This document shows positions 1-6,215 of a DNA stretch of 64,000 nucleotides, in pieces. Source of the stretch: CAMLFJ01 sp040902305 (lineage in GTDB: Bacteria; Methylomirabilota; Methylomirabilia; Rokubacteriales; CSP1-6); contig JBBDXN010000152.1 in the NCBI GenBank assembly GCA_040902305.1, forward strand, positions 3,959 through 67,958. Reading direction: 5' to 3'. The notes beneath the pieces are model-generated. The model saw nothing but the letters and a program-made list of their open reading frames with translations. It was not told the origin of the DNA and ran no database searches. Both the position numbers and the translations under genes were made by a program. Position 1 is the first letter of the stretch; each line of letters opens with the position of its first letter.

Positions 1-2
1 GG

Positions 3-476
3 CGCGCCCGGTTCGAGGCCGGCGGCCCGGTGGCCCGCTATGATCGCCGGCGGCAGCGGCCCTCGCGGCGCCAGGCGCCGGCGCTCGAGGTGCAGCGCAT
101 CCTGCGCCTGTACCGGGAGCGCTTCGCCGGCTGGAACGTCCGCCACGTCTACCGCTTCGCCCGACGCGACCACGCCGTGAGGCTGTCGTATAGCTTCGTC
201 AAGCTCGCGCTCCAGGAAGCCGGCCTCGTCCGCCGAGCCCGGGCGCGGGGCCGCCATCGCCGGCGCCGGGAGCCCCGCGCCTGCTTCGGCGAGCTCCTGC
301 ACCTCGACGGCAGTCCCCAAGCCTGGCTGCGGCGCTGCCCGGAGGAGCGGCCGACCCTCATCAGCGTCCTCGACGATGCCACCAAACGGCTGCTCTACGC
401 CCAGCTCAGTCGCGCCGATCTCCAGGACGTGGTCAAGAAGCGTTTGGGCACATTCTCGGTCACATCGCGGGGGTAA
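3..476 (+). pseudogene. Transposase remnant, ISNCY/IS481-like DDE family (5' end outside window, 3' truncated)
   Basis: The frame is open from the window edge; a GTG at 30 is the first possible start inside the window, but the coding continues upstream. The product has an HTH-like arginine-rich region and then the start of a DDE core (LHLDGSPQAWL, followed by VLDDAT), as in ISNCY-type transposases. The family normally runs to about 400 residues or more. Here similarity seems to end near base 411, and the tail is short and ends at 476. The reading is an internally deleted copy whose remaining right end lies near 440-490. It abuts the 3' side of a tRNA gene. Family assignment is from recognised motifs only. 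Confidence 0.6.
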
Positions 477-510
477 TTTCAGAGTGCTGTGTTGGAGATA
501 GTTGAAATGA

Positions 511-586
511 TGGTGGCGGCGGGAGGACTCGAACCTCCGACACGGGGCTTATGAGACCCCTGCTCTGCCACCTGAGCTACGCCGCC
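511..586 (-). tRNA. tRNA-Met (CAU), elongator type
   Basis: Read on the minus strand it folds as a full cloverleaf: acceptor GGCGGCG pairs with CGCCGCC, the discriminator is A, and the CCA end is encoded (511-513). The D-arm contains AGCTCAGGTGGCAGAGC, the T-arm contains GGTTCGAGTCC, and the anticodon loop is CTCATAA with anticodon CAU. Position 1-72 is paired, which argues against initiator tRNA. A lysidine-modified tRNA-Ile2 also reads CAU and cannot be excluded by eye, but the arms resemble elongator Met. Confidence 0.9.
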
Positions 587-618
587 TTGGTAGGAACTTC
601 GCGCAGTTGCAGAGCGGC

Positions 619-627
619 ATCCTAGCA
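619..627 (-). promoter_or_regulatory. Possible extended -10 for tRNA-Met
   Basis: On the minus strand TGC-TAGGAT lies about 33 nt upstream of the tRNA 5' end, a normal distance for a short leader. No good -35 hexamer is seen 16-18 nt further up, so this would depend on the extended -10. Confidence 0.3.
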
Positions 628-680
628 CGGCCGATCCGACCCGCGCATCCGGAATCGTGCCGCGTACCCCTTCTACCTGA

Positions 681-1097
681 TCAGGAGGCGAGCGAGGACG
701 CGGCCTGCGGGGTCGCCGGGCTCGGGGGGAGCTGGCGCGCCACCGCCACGCGCAGCTCGGTGGCGGACACCGGCTTCATGAGCACGGGCGCGGCGGCCCG
801 CATGAGGAAGTTCGCATACTCGGGCGTGTAGCCGCGCTCGAGTCGGAAGATCACGGGCGGAGTGGCCGCGCGGCAGCATTCCTTCAGGAGCTGGTAGAGG
901 GCGGGCCCGTTGAGCTCGCGCATCTTCAGATCGCTCAGCACCAGGTCGTAGTCGTGCTGGCTCAGCAGGATCACGGCGTCCGCCTTGCTGGCCGCGGTGT
1001 CGACCGTGTAGCCGGCTTCGCCGAGGACTCGCGAGGTGTCCCGGCACTCGCGCTCGTCGCCGTCGACGATCAGGATGCGACGCCGGTCCGCGCTCAT
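681..1097 (-). CDS. Stand-alone response regulator receiver domain protein
   Basis: This is a 138-residue single CheY-like receiver domain. It shows the acidic pocket after the first strand (ILIVDGDE), the phospho-acceptor Asp56 in VLSDLKM, and the switch Lys in PVLMKPVS. The segment after Lys is short and Pro/Ala-rich, and there is no output domain, so it probably acts by protein-protein contact. Its ATG overlaps the TGA of the upstream DUF4242 gene (ATGA, 1094-1097), so the two are translationally coupled. No kinase is adjacent; the nearest kinase-like gene is at 9 kb. Confidence 0.85.
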   Translation of the reverse strand: MSADRRRILIVDGDERECRDTSRVLGEAGYTVDTAASKADAVILLSQHDYDLVLSDLKMRELNGPALYQLLKECCRAATPPVIFRLERGYTPEYANFLMRAAAPVLMKPVSATELRVAVARQLPPSPATPQAASSLAS

Positions 1098-1765
1098 CGC
1101 TGGGCCATATCCCCCGGCGCTTCGCGCCGGCCATTGATGCGGCCGAGGATCTCGTCGACGGTGCGGGTCGCCTGGGACGCGACCGTCTGGAGGGCGTCGG
1201 ACAGGTCGTCGCGCTCGGCGCGCAGCCCGTCGTTGTCCTCCTCGAGCCGGCGCACCTTCTCCGCCAGCACGACCCGCTCGTGCTCCAGCGCTCCCACCTC
1301 GGCCTGGAGGTGGCCCGCATCCTCCAGCCATCCGCCCAGCACCTGCATGAGCTCGCGGGCTTCGTCGGACCACCGCGTCACCTCGTCGGCCAGCCGCACC
1401 GCGGATCGCGACGGCCCGCCGTTGGGCACCTCGCTCGTCGGCATCGCGGCCGCGTCGGCCCGCGCGGGCCAGCGCCCCCGCGAGAGGTCGCGCCTCACCC
1501 CGGTGGGCGTGAGGTCGAGGACGGCGAAGATCCGCGAGTAGGGCAGGCGCGCCGCCTCGTTCACCTCCTGGATCCATTGGGGCTCTTCCGCGCCGAAGAG
1601 ACAGAGGCCGCGGGCCTCACCCGGGAACACCGCGCTGCTGATGTACCGGACCTTTTTCCCGAGCCCCTGCAGCCTGGCGCAGGCCGTCACGAGACCCTGC
1701 AGGCTGGCGCGGAAGTTTTCGGGCGGCACCTGACTCAGATCACGCTCGACGGCGAACAGCGGCAT
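1094..1765 (-). CDS. DUF4242-like protein with C-terminal coiled coil
   Basis: The protein has 223 residues from the ATG at 1765. A longer frame exists to 1840, but the MPLFAVERDL start has a GAGGAG upstream and fits the family start. The N-terminal 90 residues look like a small ferredoxin-like DUF4242 domain (MPLFAVERDL, later EVNEAARLPYSRIF). The C-terminal half is a charged, heptad-rich helix (about residues 150-205) likely to form a coiled coil. It is coupled to the receiver gene at 681-1097, so it may be that receiver's partner. No catalytic motif was identified. Confidence 0.65.
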   Translation of the reverse strand: MPLFAVERDLSQVPPENFRASLQGLVTACARLQGLGKKVRYISSAVFPGEARGLCLFGAEEPQWIQEVNEAARLPYSRIFAVLDLTPTGVRRDLSRGRWPARADAAAMPTSEVPNGGPSRSAVRLADEVTRWSDEARELMQVLGGWLEDAGHLQAEVGALEHERVVLAEKVRRLEEDNDGLRAERDDLSDALQTVASQATRTVDEILGRINGRREAPGDMAQR

Positions 1766-1840
1766 CTCCTCGGTTCTCCTCGCGGACGCGGGCGGGCGTC
1801 CGTCGAATGCTAGGTGCTGGCCGGAGCCGCCGTCAAGCAC

Positions 1841-2049
1841 GGAGACACCCCGTGGAAATGCGGGTGCACGCGCGCCCGCGCGTGAATCACCGCGCCGGAT
1901 CGGTCATCACGCACACGACACGCGTACCGTACGCGTCAGTGCTGCGCATCCGGGTCTGGTCGCCCGCGGAGGCGCATCAGGACGTGCAATTCTCGTGTTG
2001 TGGATGAGTGGGGATAAGTGGATAAGTGGTGCGGAAAGGGCAAATTGGC
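1841..2049. other. Intergenic region with a DnaA-box-like cluster
   Basis: No gene was recognised in these 209 bases. The right half (1999-2025) holds three same-orientation 9-mers, each one mismatch from TTATCCACA on the minus strand; they are given as a separate feature. The left half is GC-rich with alternating CG runs and no clear signal. Confidence 0.5.
1999..2025 (-). promoter_or_regulatory. Cluster of three DnaA-box-like 9-mers
   Basis: Minus-strand words are TCATCCACA (1999-2007), TTATCCCCA (2009-2017) and TTATCCACT (2017-2025). Each differs at one position from the DnaA consensus TTATCCACA. They lie in one orientation, start 10 and 8 nt apart, and sit just upstream of the promoter at 2051-2078. 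No AT-rich unwinding element or dnaA/dnaN gene is present, so a DnaA-responsive promoter is more likely than oriC. Confidence 0.4.
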
Positions 2050-2050
2050 G

Positions 2051-2078
2051 TGGACACCCAAGACCCCTTTGCTATAAT
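2051..2078 (+). promoter_or_regulatory. Strong sigma-70-type promoter for the Asp-rich protein
   Basis: TGGACA (2051-2056), a 16-nt spacer, and TATAAT (2073-2078) preceded by TGC (extended -10). This is the closest match to consensus seen in the window and lies 41 nt before the ATG at 2120. Confidence 0.75.
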
Positions 2079-2119
2079 CCCGCCCAGCGTAACAGGCCGT
2101 ACCTCGGGAGGAGCTTCAC

Positions 2120-2380
2120 ATGGCCAGCCTCGGCAATCACCCGTGGATCGAAGAAGAGGAGCGACTGCTACTCGGACCGGCCGACGCCGGCGCGGCAGAG
2201 GCCGACGAGGACACGGACCCCGCCGCCGATGACGACGATGACGAGGACGACGACCTCGATGACGAGGACGATGATTTCGACGACGATGACGACTTCGACG
2301 ACGACGATCTGGACGACGATGACGAGGACGACGAGGACGACAAGGACAAGGACGACAAGGACAAGGACGACGCCGTGTAG
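2120..2380 (+). CDS. Small, extremely Asp-rich acidic protein
   Basis: The protein has 86 residues. Residues 1-30 are mixed (MASLGNHPWIEEEERLLL...), then residues 35-84 are almost only Asp with some Glu, Leu, Phe and Lys, ending in Lys/Asp alternation and AV. An ideal Shine-Dalgarno (GGGAGGAG) lies 5 nt before the ATG, and a near-consensus promoter is upstream, so it is probably highly expressed. The composition recalls acidic tails such as that of RNA polymerase delta or DNA-mimic proteins, but there is no recognisable fold. Function is unknown; binding of a basic or nucleic-acid-binding partner, or of divalent cations, would fit. Confidence 0.7.
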   Translation: MASLGNHPWIEEEERLLLGPADAGAAEADEDTDPAADDDDDEDDDLDDEDDDFDDDDDFDDDDLDDDDEDDEDDKDKDDKDKDDAV

Positions 2381-2433
2381 GTTGAGGCATCGCTGCAGTG
2401 ACTGATCCGCGGTCTTCCCCGGGAGGGTGACAA

Positions 2434-3135
2434 ATGGCTGAGTGGGTATGGTTCCTCTTGCGCTGGATTCACTTCCTGGCGGGTATCACCTGGATCGGTC
2501 TCCTGTACTACTTCAACTTTGTCCAGGTCCCCTTCTTCGCCGAGACCGAGCCGGGGGTGCGCTCCGGTGCCCAGCAGAAGCTCTTGCCCCGCGCCCTCTG
2601 GTGGTTCCGCTGGGCCGCGATGATCACGTTCCTGTCGGGGTGGCTCTACCTGCTTGGCTACTGGATCCAGAAGGTGGGCTTCGCAGTTCCCGGAACCTGG
2701 GGCATCTTTCTCGGCGGCCTGCTGGGCTCGATCATGTGGGCCAACGTGTGGTTCATCATCTGGCCCAAGAACAAGATCGTGATCCAGAACGCGCTCGACA
2801 CCGCGGCGGGCAAGCCGGCCAATCCGGGGGCCGCTGCGGCGGGTGCCCGGGGCGGTCTGGCCTCCCGCACCAACGTGCTCTTGTCGATCCCGATGCTCTT
2901 CTTCATGGGCACGGCGCAGCACATGCCGTGGCTGCCGATGCCGAGCTCGGGTGCACTCTTCTGGATCGTCACGCTCGTGATCATGGCGCTGGTCGAGATC
3001 AACGCGCTGGTTGGGACTCCGGGCAAGGGCGCCGCGAAGCCGCTCGCCACCGTCAAGGGAACTCTTTGGTCGGGATTCGTCCTGACCGTGGTCTTCTACG
3101 GCTGCTTCGTCCTCATGGGGACCCGCGCCCAGTAG
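2434..3135 (+). CDS. Urate hydroxylase PuuD-like membrane protein (DUF989-type), without cytochrome domain
   Basis: This is a 233-residue polytopic membrane protein with about six hydrophobic segments. It begins with WVWFLLRWIHFLAGITWIG, the conserved start of the PuuD/urate oxidase N-terminal family, and carries HFLAG..WIG, WWFRWAA and a GTAQHMPWL motif whose His residues could bind heme. PuuD proteins usually have a C-terminal cytochrome c domain; here none is present (no CxxCH). The Shine-Dalgarno is GGGAGGG before the ATG. No other purine-degradation gene is nearby, so urate as substrate is not established. It may be a membrane oxidoreductase subunit. Confidence 0.75.
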   Translation: MAEWVWFLLRWIHFLAGITWIGLLYYFNFVQVPFFAETEPGVRSGAQQKLLPRALWWFRWAAMITFLSGWLYLLGYWIQKVGFAVPGTWGIFLGGLLGSIMWANVWFIIWPKNKIVIQNALDTAAGKPANPGAAAAGARGGLASRTNVLLSIPMLFFMGTAQHMPWLPMPSSGALFWIVTLVIMALVEINALVGTPGKGAAKPLATVKGTLWSGFVLTVVFYGCFVLMGTRAQ

Positions 3136-3137
3136 CC

Positions 3138-3152
3138 GCGCGCGGCGCGCGC
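3138..3152. terminator. Possible bidirectional hairpin between convergent genes
   Basis: GCGCGC-GGC-GCGCGC forms a six-pair stem just after the stop of the PuuD-like gene and before the end of the convergent DUF3501 gene. There is no T-run, so intrinsic termination is uncertain. Confidence 0.3.
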
Positions 3153-3155
3153 CCG

Positions 3156-3746
3156 TCAGGGGCCGAGGTCGGTCAGCAGCTCGGTCTTGGTCTCATCCGA
3201 CAGGCGGGCGCGCGCACGCGCGGCGGGGTGGTCCGCCACCAGCTCCACCGCGGAGGTGCGGAAGGCGTCCATCGCCTCGGGGCCGAAGGCAAAGCGCACG
3301 AAGTGGACGGCGGCGAGCTTGCCTTTCTCCTCGTCGGAGTGCCCGGCTTCGAAGTCCCCGGGCACCCGCAGGCCTCCGGCGGTCTCCAGCCAGACGTGCT
3401 GGCCGGTGTCGATGCCCATGAAGCGGTCCAGCACCGGCTTGATCTGGTCCTTGTCGGCGATCTCGATGAACAGTGTCGCCGAGAGCTCCCCCGCCCGGGG
3501 GAGCAGCGCGCCGTAGACGTCGATCTCCTCCTGCACCCTGGCGTCGTCGATGATTCGCTCCGCGCGGCACATCTCCTGGATCTGGAACAGCAGCGTCTCC
3601 CGGTTCTCGAAGACGAAGGAGAGGTAGGGCCCCACCTCTACCCGCCGCTTCCGCTTCAGCTCGATCACGCGCCGGCGCCGCTCCTCGCGCACCTTCTCGT
3701 ACTCGAAGAAGTTGACCACGTCGCCCAGGCGGATGGCGCGCGTCAT
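3156..3746 (-). CDS. DUF3501 family protein
   Basis: The protein has 196 residues, starting MTRAIRLGDVVNFFEYEKVREERR, the characteristic DUF3501 beginning. The body contains RHVWLET-like and GHSDEEKGKLAAVHFVRF segments. The ATG overlaps the TGA of the FeS oxidoreductase (3743-3746, ATGA). In many bacteria DUF3501 is encoded next to a GlpC/HdrB-like FeS protein and rubrerythrin, as here, so a role in the same oxidative-stress or electron-transfer unit is likely. The molecular function is not known. Confidence 0.85.
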   Translation of the reverse strand: MTRAIRLGDVVNFFEYEKVREERRRRVIELKRKRRVEVGPYLSFVFENRETLLFQIQEMCRAERIIDDARVQEEIDVYGALLPRAGELSATLFIEIADKDQIKPVLDRFMGIDTGQHVWLETAGGLRVPGDFEAGHSDEEKGKLAAVHFVRFAFGPEAMDAFRTSAVELVADHPAARARARLSDETKTELLTDLGP

Positions 3747-5020
3747 GCGGGCCGCTCGGGGTCGAGCCCGTAGGCCTCGGCCAGGATCTGGATGGGGTGC
3801 CGCGCGGTCCGCCCGGTGCCCTGGTGGATCTGCAGCGCGGCGAGCGGGCAGTCGGTGGCCACCCGGTCCGGCTTCGCCTGCCCGATGTCGCGGAAGAGCG
3901 GCTCCGCCACCCTCATGGATAGCTCGAAGTACTCCTTCTTCATGCCCCACGTGCCGTCCACCGCCGAGCATCTCTCGATCACCTCCACCGGCGCCCCGGT
4001 CAGACGCAGCACGTCGGCGGAGCGGGTGCCCATGTTCTGGGCCTTCAGGTGGCAGGGCAGCTGGTAGGCGATGGTGCCCGGGGCATTCGGGAACTTCGTG
4101 TCCAGTCGGCCTTGCTCGTGCAGCGCCGCGAGGTACTCGAAGAGGTCCCGCGTGTGCGCCGCGACCAGGTTGGCGTCCTCCGAGCCGTCGAGCCAGGGGT
4201 ACTCCTGCTTGAGCATGTAGGAGCACGTCGGCCCGGGCACCACGATCTGCCGCCCCTGGCGCACCTGCTCCGCGAGGCTCTTGACGTTGTCCGCGATGAG
4301 CCGCTTGGCCTCCGGGACGGCTCCGCCGTCGAGATACGGCATGCCGCAGCAGCGCTGGGCGGGCAGCGTGACGTCCACCCCGTTCTTCTCCAGCACCGCC
4401 ACCGTGGCCTTGCCGGTCGCCGGGTCGTTGTACTCCACCGAGCACGTGGCGAAGAGGGCGACGCGGTCGCGGGCCGGCTCCCGCCGCGGCGCCGGCTTGC
4501 GCCCGTCGAACCAGCGCGAGAAAGTCTCGCGGTGGAAGGCGGGCAGGTTCCGCCGGGCGTGGATGCCGACCGCCATCTCCATGAACTTGCGGTTCACCCA
4601 CACCGTGTTCATCCAGTTCGAGACCGGCGCGGTGAGGCTGCCGAGGCGGCCGACCAGCTCGGTGTTGCCGAGGAAGCGGTCCTGGAGCGTCACCCCCTGC
4701 TCCCGAGCCTCCGCGGACCGGGCCCGCAGCATGAGGCGCGGGAAGTCCACCGCCCAGCGATGCGGCGGGGTGTAGGGGCAGTGGTTATAGCAGAGCTTGC
4801 ACTGGTAGCAGAGATCGACGACCTCCTTGACGTCCGTGGCCGGGAGCCTCTCGACGTCGCCGTCCACCGCGTCCACGTCCAGCCGGCCGAACAGGACCTT
4901 GAACGAGGGGCAGAGCGGCAGGCAGCGCCGGCAGCCCGCGCAGATGTCGTAGACCCGCCGCAGCTCGGTGTCCACGCGGTCGAGCTGCCAGAACTCCGGC
5001 ACGCGAATGTCGAGTGTCAT
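3743..5020 (-). CDS. GlpC/HdrB-like (Fe-S)-binding oxidoreductase
   Basis: This is a 425-residue cytoplasmic FeS protein. Two ferredoxin-type clusters are visible near the N-terminus (CAGCRRCLPLCP and CYQCKLCYNHCP), each able to bind [4Fe-4S]. The C-terminal half carries a CCG domain (QRCCGMPYLDGG) and a second, degenerate one (CHLKAQN, CSAVDG, CPLAALQ). This architecture is that of the GlpC or heterodisulfide-reductase subunit family. It lies between rubrerythrin and DUF3501 on the same strand, suggesting it delivers electrons to the peroxide-reducing di-iron protein. The start is ATG at 5020. Confidence 0.85.
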   Translation of the reverse strand: MTLDIRVPEFWQLDRVDTELRRVYDICAGCRRCLPLCPSFKVLFGRLDVDAVDGDVERLPATDVKEVVDLCYQCKLCYNHCPYTPPHRWAVDFPRLMLRARSAEAREQGVTLQDRFLGNTELVGRLGSLTAPVSNWMNTVWVNRKFMEMAVGIHARRNLPAFHRETFSRWFDGRKPAPRREPARDRVALFATCSVEYNDPATGKATVAVLEKNGVDVTLPAQRCCGMPYLDGGAVPEAKRLIADNVKSLAEQVRQGRQIVVPGPTCSYMLKQEYPWLDGSEDANLVAAHTRDLFEYLAALHEQGRLDTKFPNAPGTIAYQLPCHLKAQNMGTRSADVLRLTGAPVEVIERCSAVDGTWGMKKEYFELSMRVAEPLFRDIGQAKPDRVATDCPLAALQIHQGTGRTARHPIQILAEAYGLDPERPA

Positions 5021-5103
5021 CGTCCTCTCACGAGTGCGCGATCCGGCGTGAGCGCGGGCCCGGCGACGGCTCGATGCCGCCGCCCGGCCCCGCGCTCGCC
5101 CGA

Positions 5104-5553
5104 CTAGATGGCGTCGGCCGGCTCCTTGCCCGCGACCTGGTTGAGCCCCTTGGTGAAGCGGCCCGCGTGCGACTTCTCGGCCTTGGCGAGCGTCTCGAAC
5201 CACTCGGCCAGCTCGGGGTACCCTTCGTCCCGCGCGGTCTTGGCCATGCCCGGGTACATCTGCGTGTACTCGTAGGTCTCGCCCGCGACGGAGGCCTTGA
5301 GATTCTTCTCGGTCTTGCCGATCGGCTCCCCGGTGGCCGGATCGCCCACTTCCTTGAGGAAGTCGAGATGGCCGAAGGCGTGGCCGGTCTCGGCGTCGGC
5401 GGTGTCCTTGAAGAGGCCCGCGATGTCCGGGAACCCTTCGATGTCGGCGACCCGGGCGAAATACAGGTACCGGCGGTTGGCCTGCGACTCGCCCGCGAAC
5501 GCATCCTTCAAGTTGTCCACGCTCTTCGAACCCTTCAGGCTCTTCCCTGGCAT
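5104..5553 (-). CDS. Rubrerythrin-type di-iron protein without rubredoxin domain
   Basis: The protein has 149 residues. A four-helix ferritin-like core carries the expected carboxylate/His ligands: AGESQANRRYL, DAETGHAFGH, GETYEYTQMY and AKAEKSHAGR. It stops after the helical domain, so the C-terminal rubredoxin (two CxxC) of classical rubrerythrin is missing, and electrons must come from another protein, plausibly the FeS oxidoreductase downstream. ATG at 5553 is preferred over the in-frame GTG at 5559 because GGAGGA then sits 7 nt upstream. It lies behind a Fur/PerR gene, so peroxide or iron control is likely. Confidence 0.88.
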   Translation of the reverse strand: MPGKSLKGSKSVDNLKDAFAGESQANRRYLYFARVADIEGFPDIAGLFKDTADAETGHAFGHLDFLKEVGDPATGEPIGKTEKNLKASVAGETYEYTQMYPGMAKTARDEGYPELAEWFETLAKAEKSHAGRFTKGLNQVAGKEPADAI

Positions 5554-5617
5554 GCTCACGTCCTCCGTTTTCGGCGGTTGAGGGTGACGACGGCTCGGGG
5601 GGCGGCGGCCCGCCGAG

Positions 5618-6100
5618 CTACGGCGCGGGGCGCCGGGCGCGCGCGGGCTTCCGCCCCGCGCGGCGCTGGCACTCGGGACAGCGGCCGTAGAACTCGATCC
5701 GGTGATGCGTGACGCTGAAACCGCTCTGGGCGGCCACCCGCCCGCACAGGGCGCGGGAGTGCGGCTCGGTGGCGGGGCCCTGCACGTCGCTGATGCGGCC
5801 GCAGCCGAGACACGTGAAGTGGTGGTGCTCGCTCAGGTTGCCGTCGAAGCGGGCGTGCGGCCCCGGCAGCTCTTTCATCAGACCCTGGGCCACCAGGAGC
5901 CGCAGGTTGCGGTACACGGTGCCCAGGCTCACCCGGGGCAGCCGGCGCCGCACCGTCTGGTGCACCCACTCCGCGGTGGGATGCGACTCGGTCGCCCGCA
6001 CCACGTCGAGGATCACCCGGCGCGGCCGCGTGAGCCGGAGCCCGCGCGCCCGGAGGGCGGTCTCGGCGCCCTCCGGCTTCTTTTTAGGAATGGTTCTCAT
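5618..6100 (-). CDS. Fur/PerR family transcriptional regulator
   Basis: The protein has 160 residues. The winged helix covers about residues 14-90 (LRLTRPRRVILDVV, SLGTVYRNLRLLVAQG). The metal region has HHHFTCLGCGRISDV, and a second CxxC is in YGRCPECQ, giving the two CxxC pairs of a structural Zn site. The rubrerythrin neighbour suggests a PerR-like peroxide sensor rather than an iron-uptake Fur. A Fur-box-like sequence overlaps its own start codon (6089-6101), pointing to autoregulation. Confidence 0.88.
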   Translation of the reverse strand: MRTIPKKKPEGAETALRARGLRLTRPRRVILDVVRATESHPTAEWVHQTVRRRLPRVSLGTVYRNLRLLVAQGLMKELPGPHARFDGNLSEHHHFTCLGCGRISDVQGPATEPHSRALCGRVAAQSGFSVTHHRIEFYGRCPECQRRAGRKPARARRPAP

Positions 6101-6101
6101 T
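6089..6101 (-). promoter_or_regulatory. Fur-box-like operator overlapping the fur/perR start codon
   Basis: The minus strand reads AATGAGAACCATT. This matches the Fur core AATGAGAATCATT at 12 of 13 positions and forms an imperfect AATG/CATT inverted repeat. It contains the ATG of the regulator, so binding would block its own expression. Confidence 0.5.
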
Positions 6102-6162
6102 ACGGATCAGGAGAGTACCGGGCCGCGGACCGCCTGTCAAGCGCCCGGGCGCCCGCGCGCTA

Positions 6163-6191
6163 TTGAAGCCCTCCGGGCCGTCGAGTAGAAT
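6163..6191 (+). promoter_or_regulatory. Promoter of uvrA
   Basis: TTGAAG (6163-6168), a 17-nt spacer and TAGAAT (6186-6191), followed by AGGAGG and the ATG at 6216. No SOS LexA box was recognised near it. Confidence 0.6.
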
Positions 6192-6215
6192 TTCCATCTC
6201 AGGAGGATCGCTCGA

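Noticed and set aside
1841..2120. Chromosome replication origin
   Set aside because: The DnaA-box-like cluster has only three boxes, no AT-rich unwinding region and no dnaA, dnaN, gidA or parAB nearby.
2137..2922. 261-residue minus-strand Ser-rich ORF
   Set aside because: It is the antisense of the Asp-rich gene and the PuuD-like gene; poly-Ser comes from reading the GAC/GAT repeats backwards.
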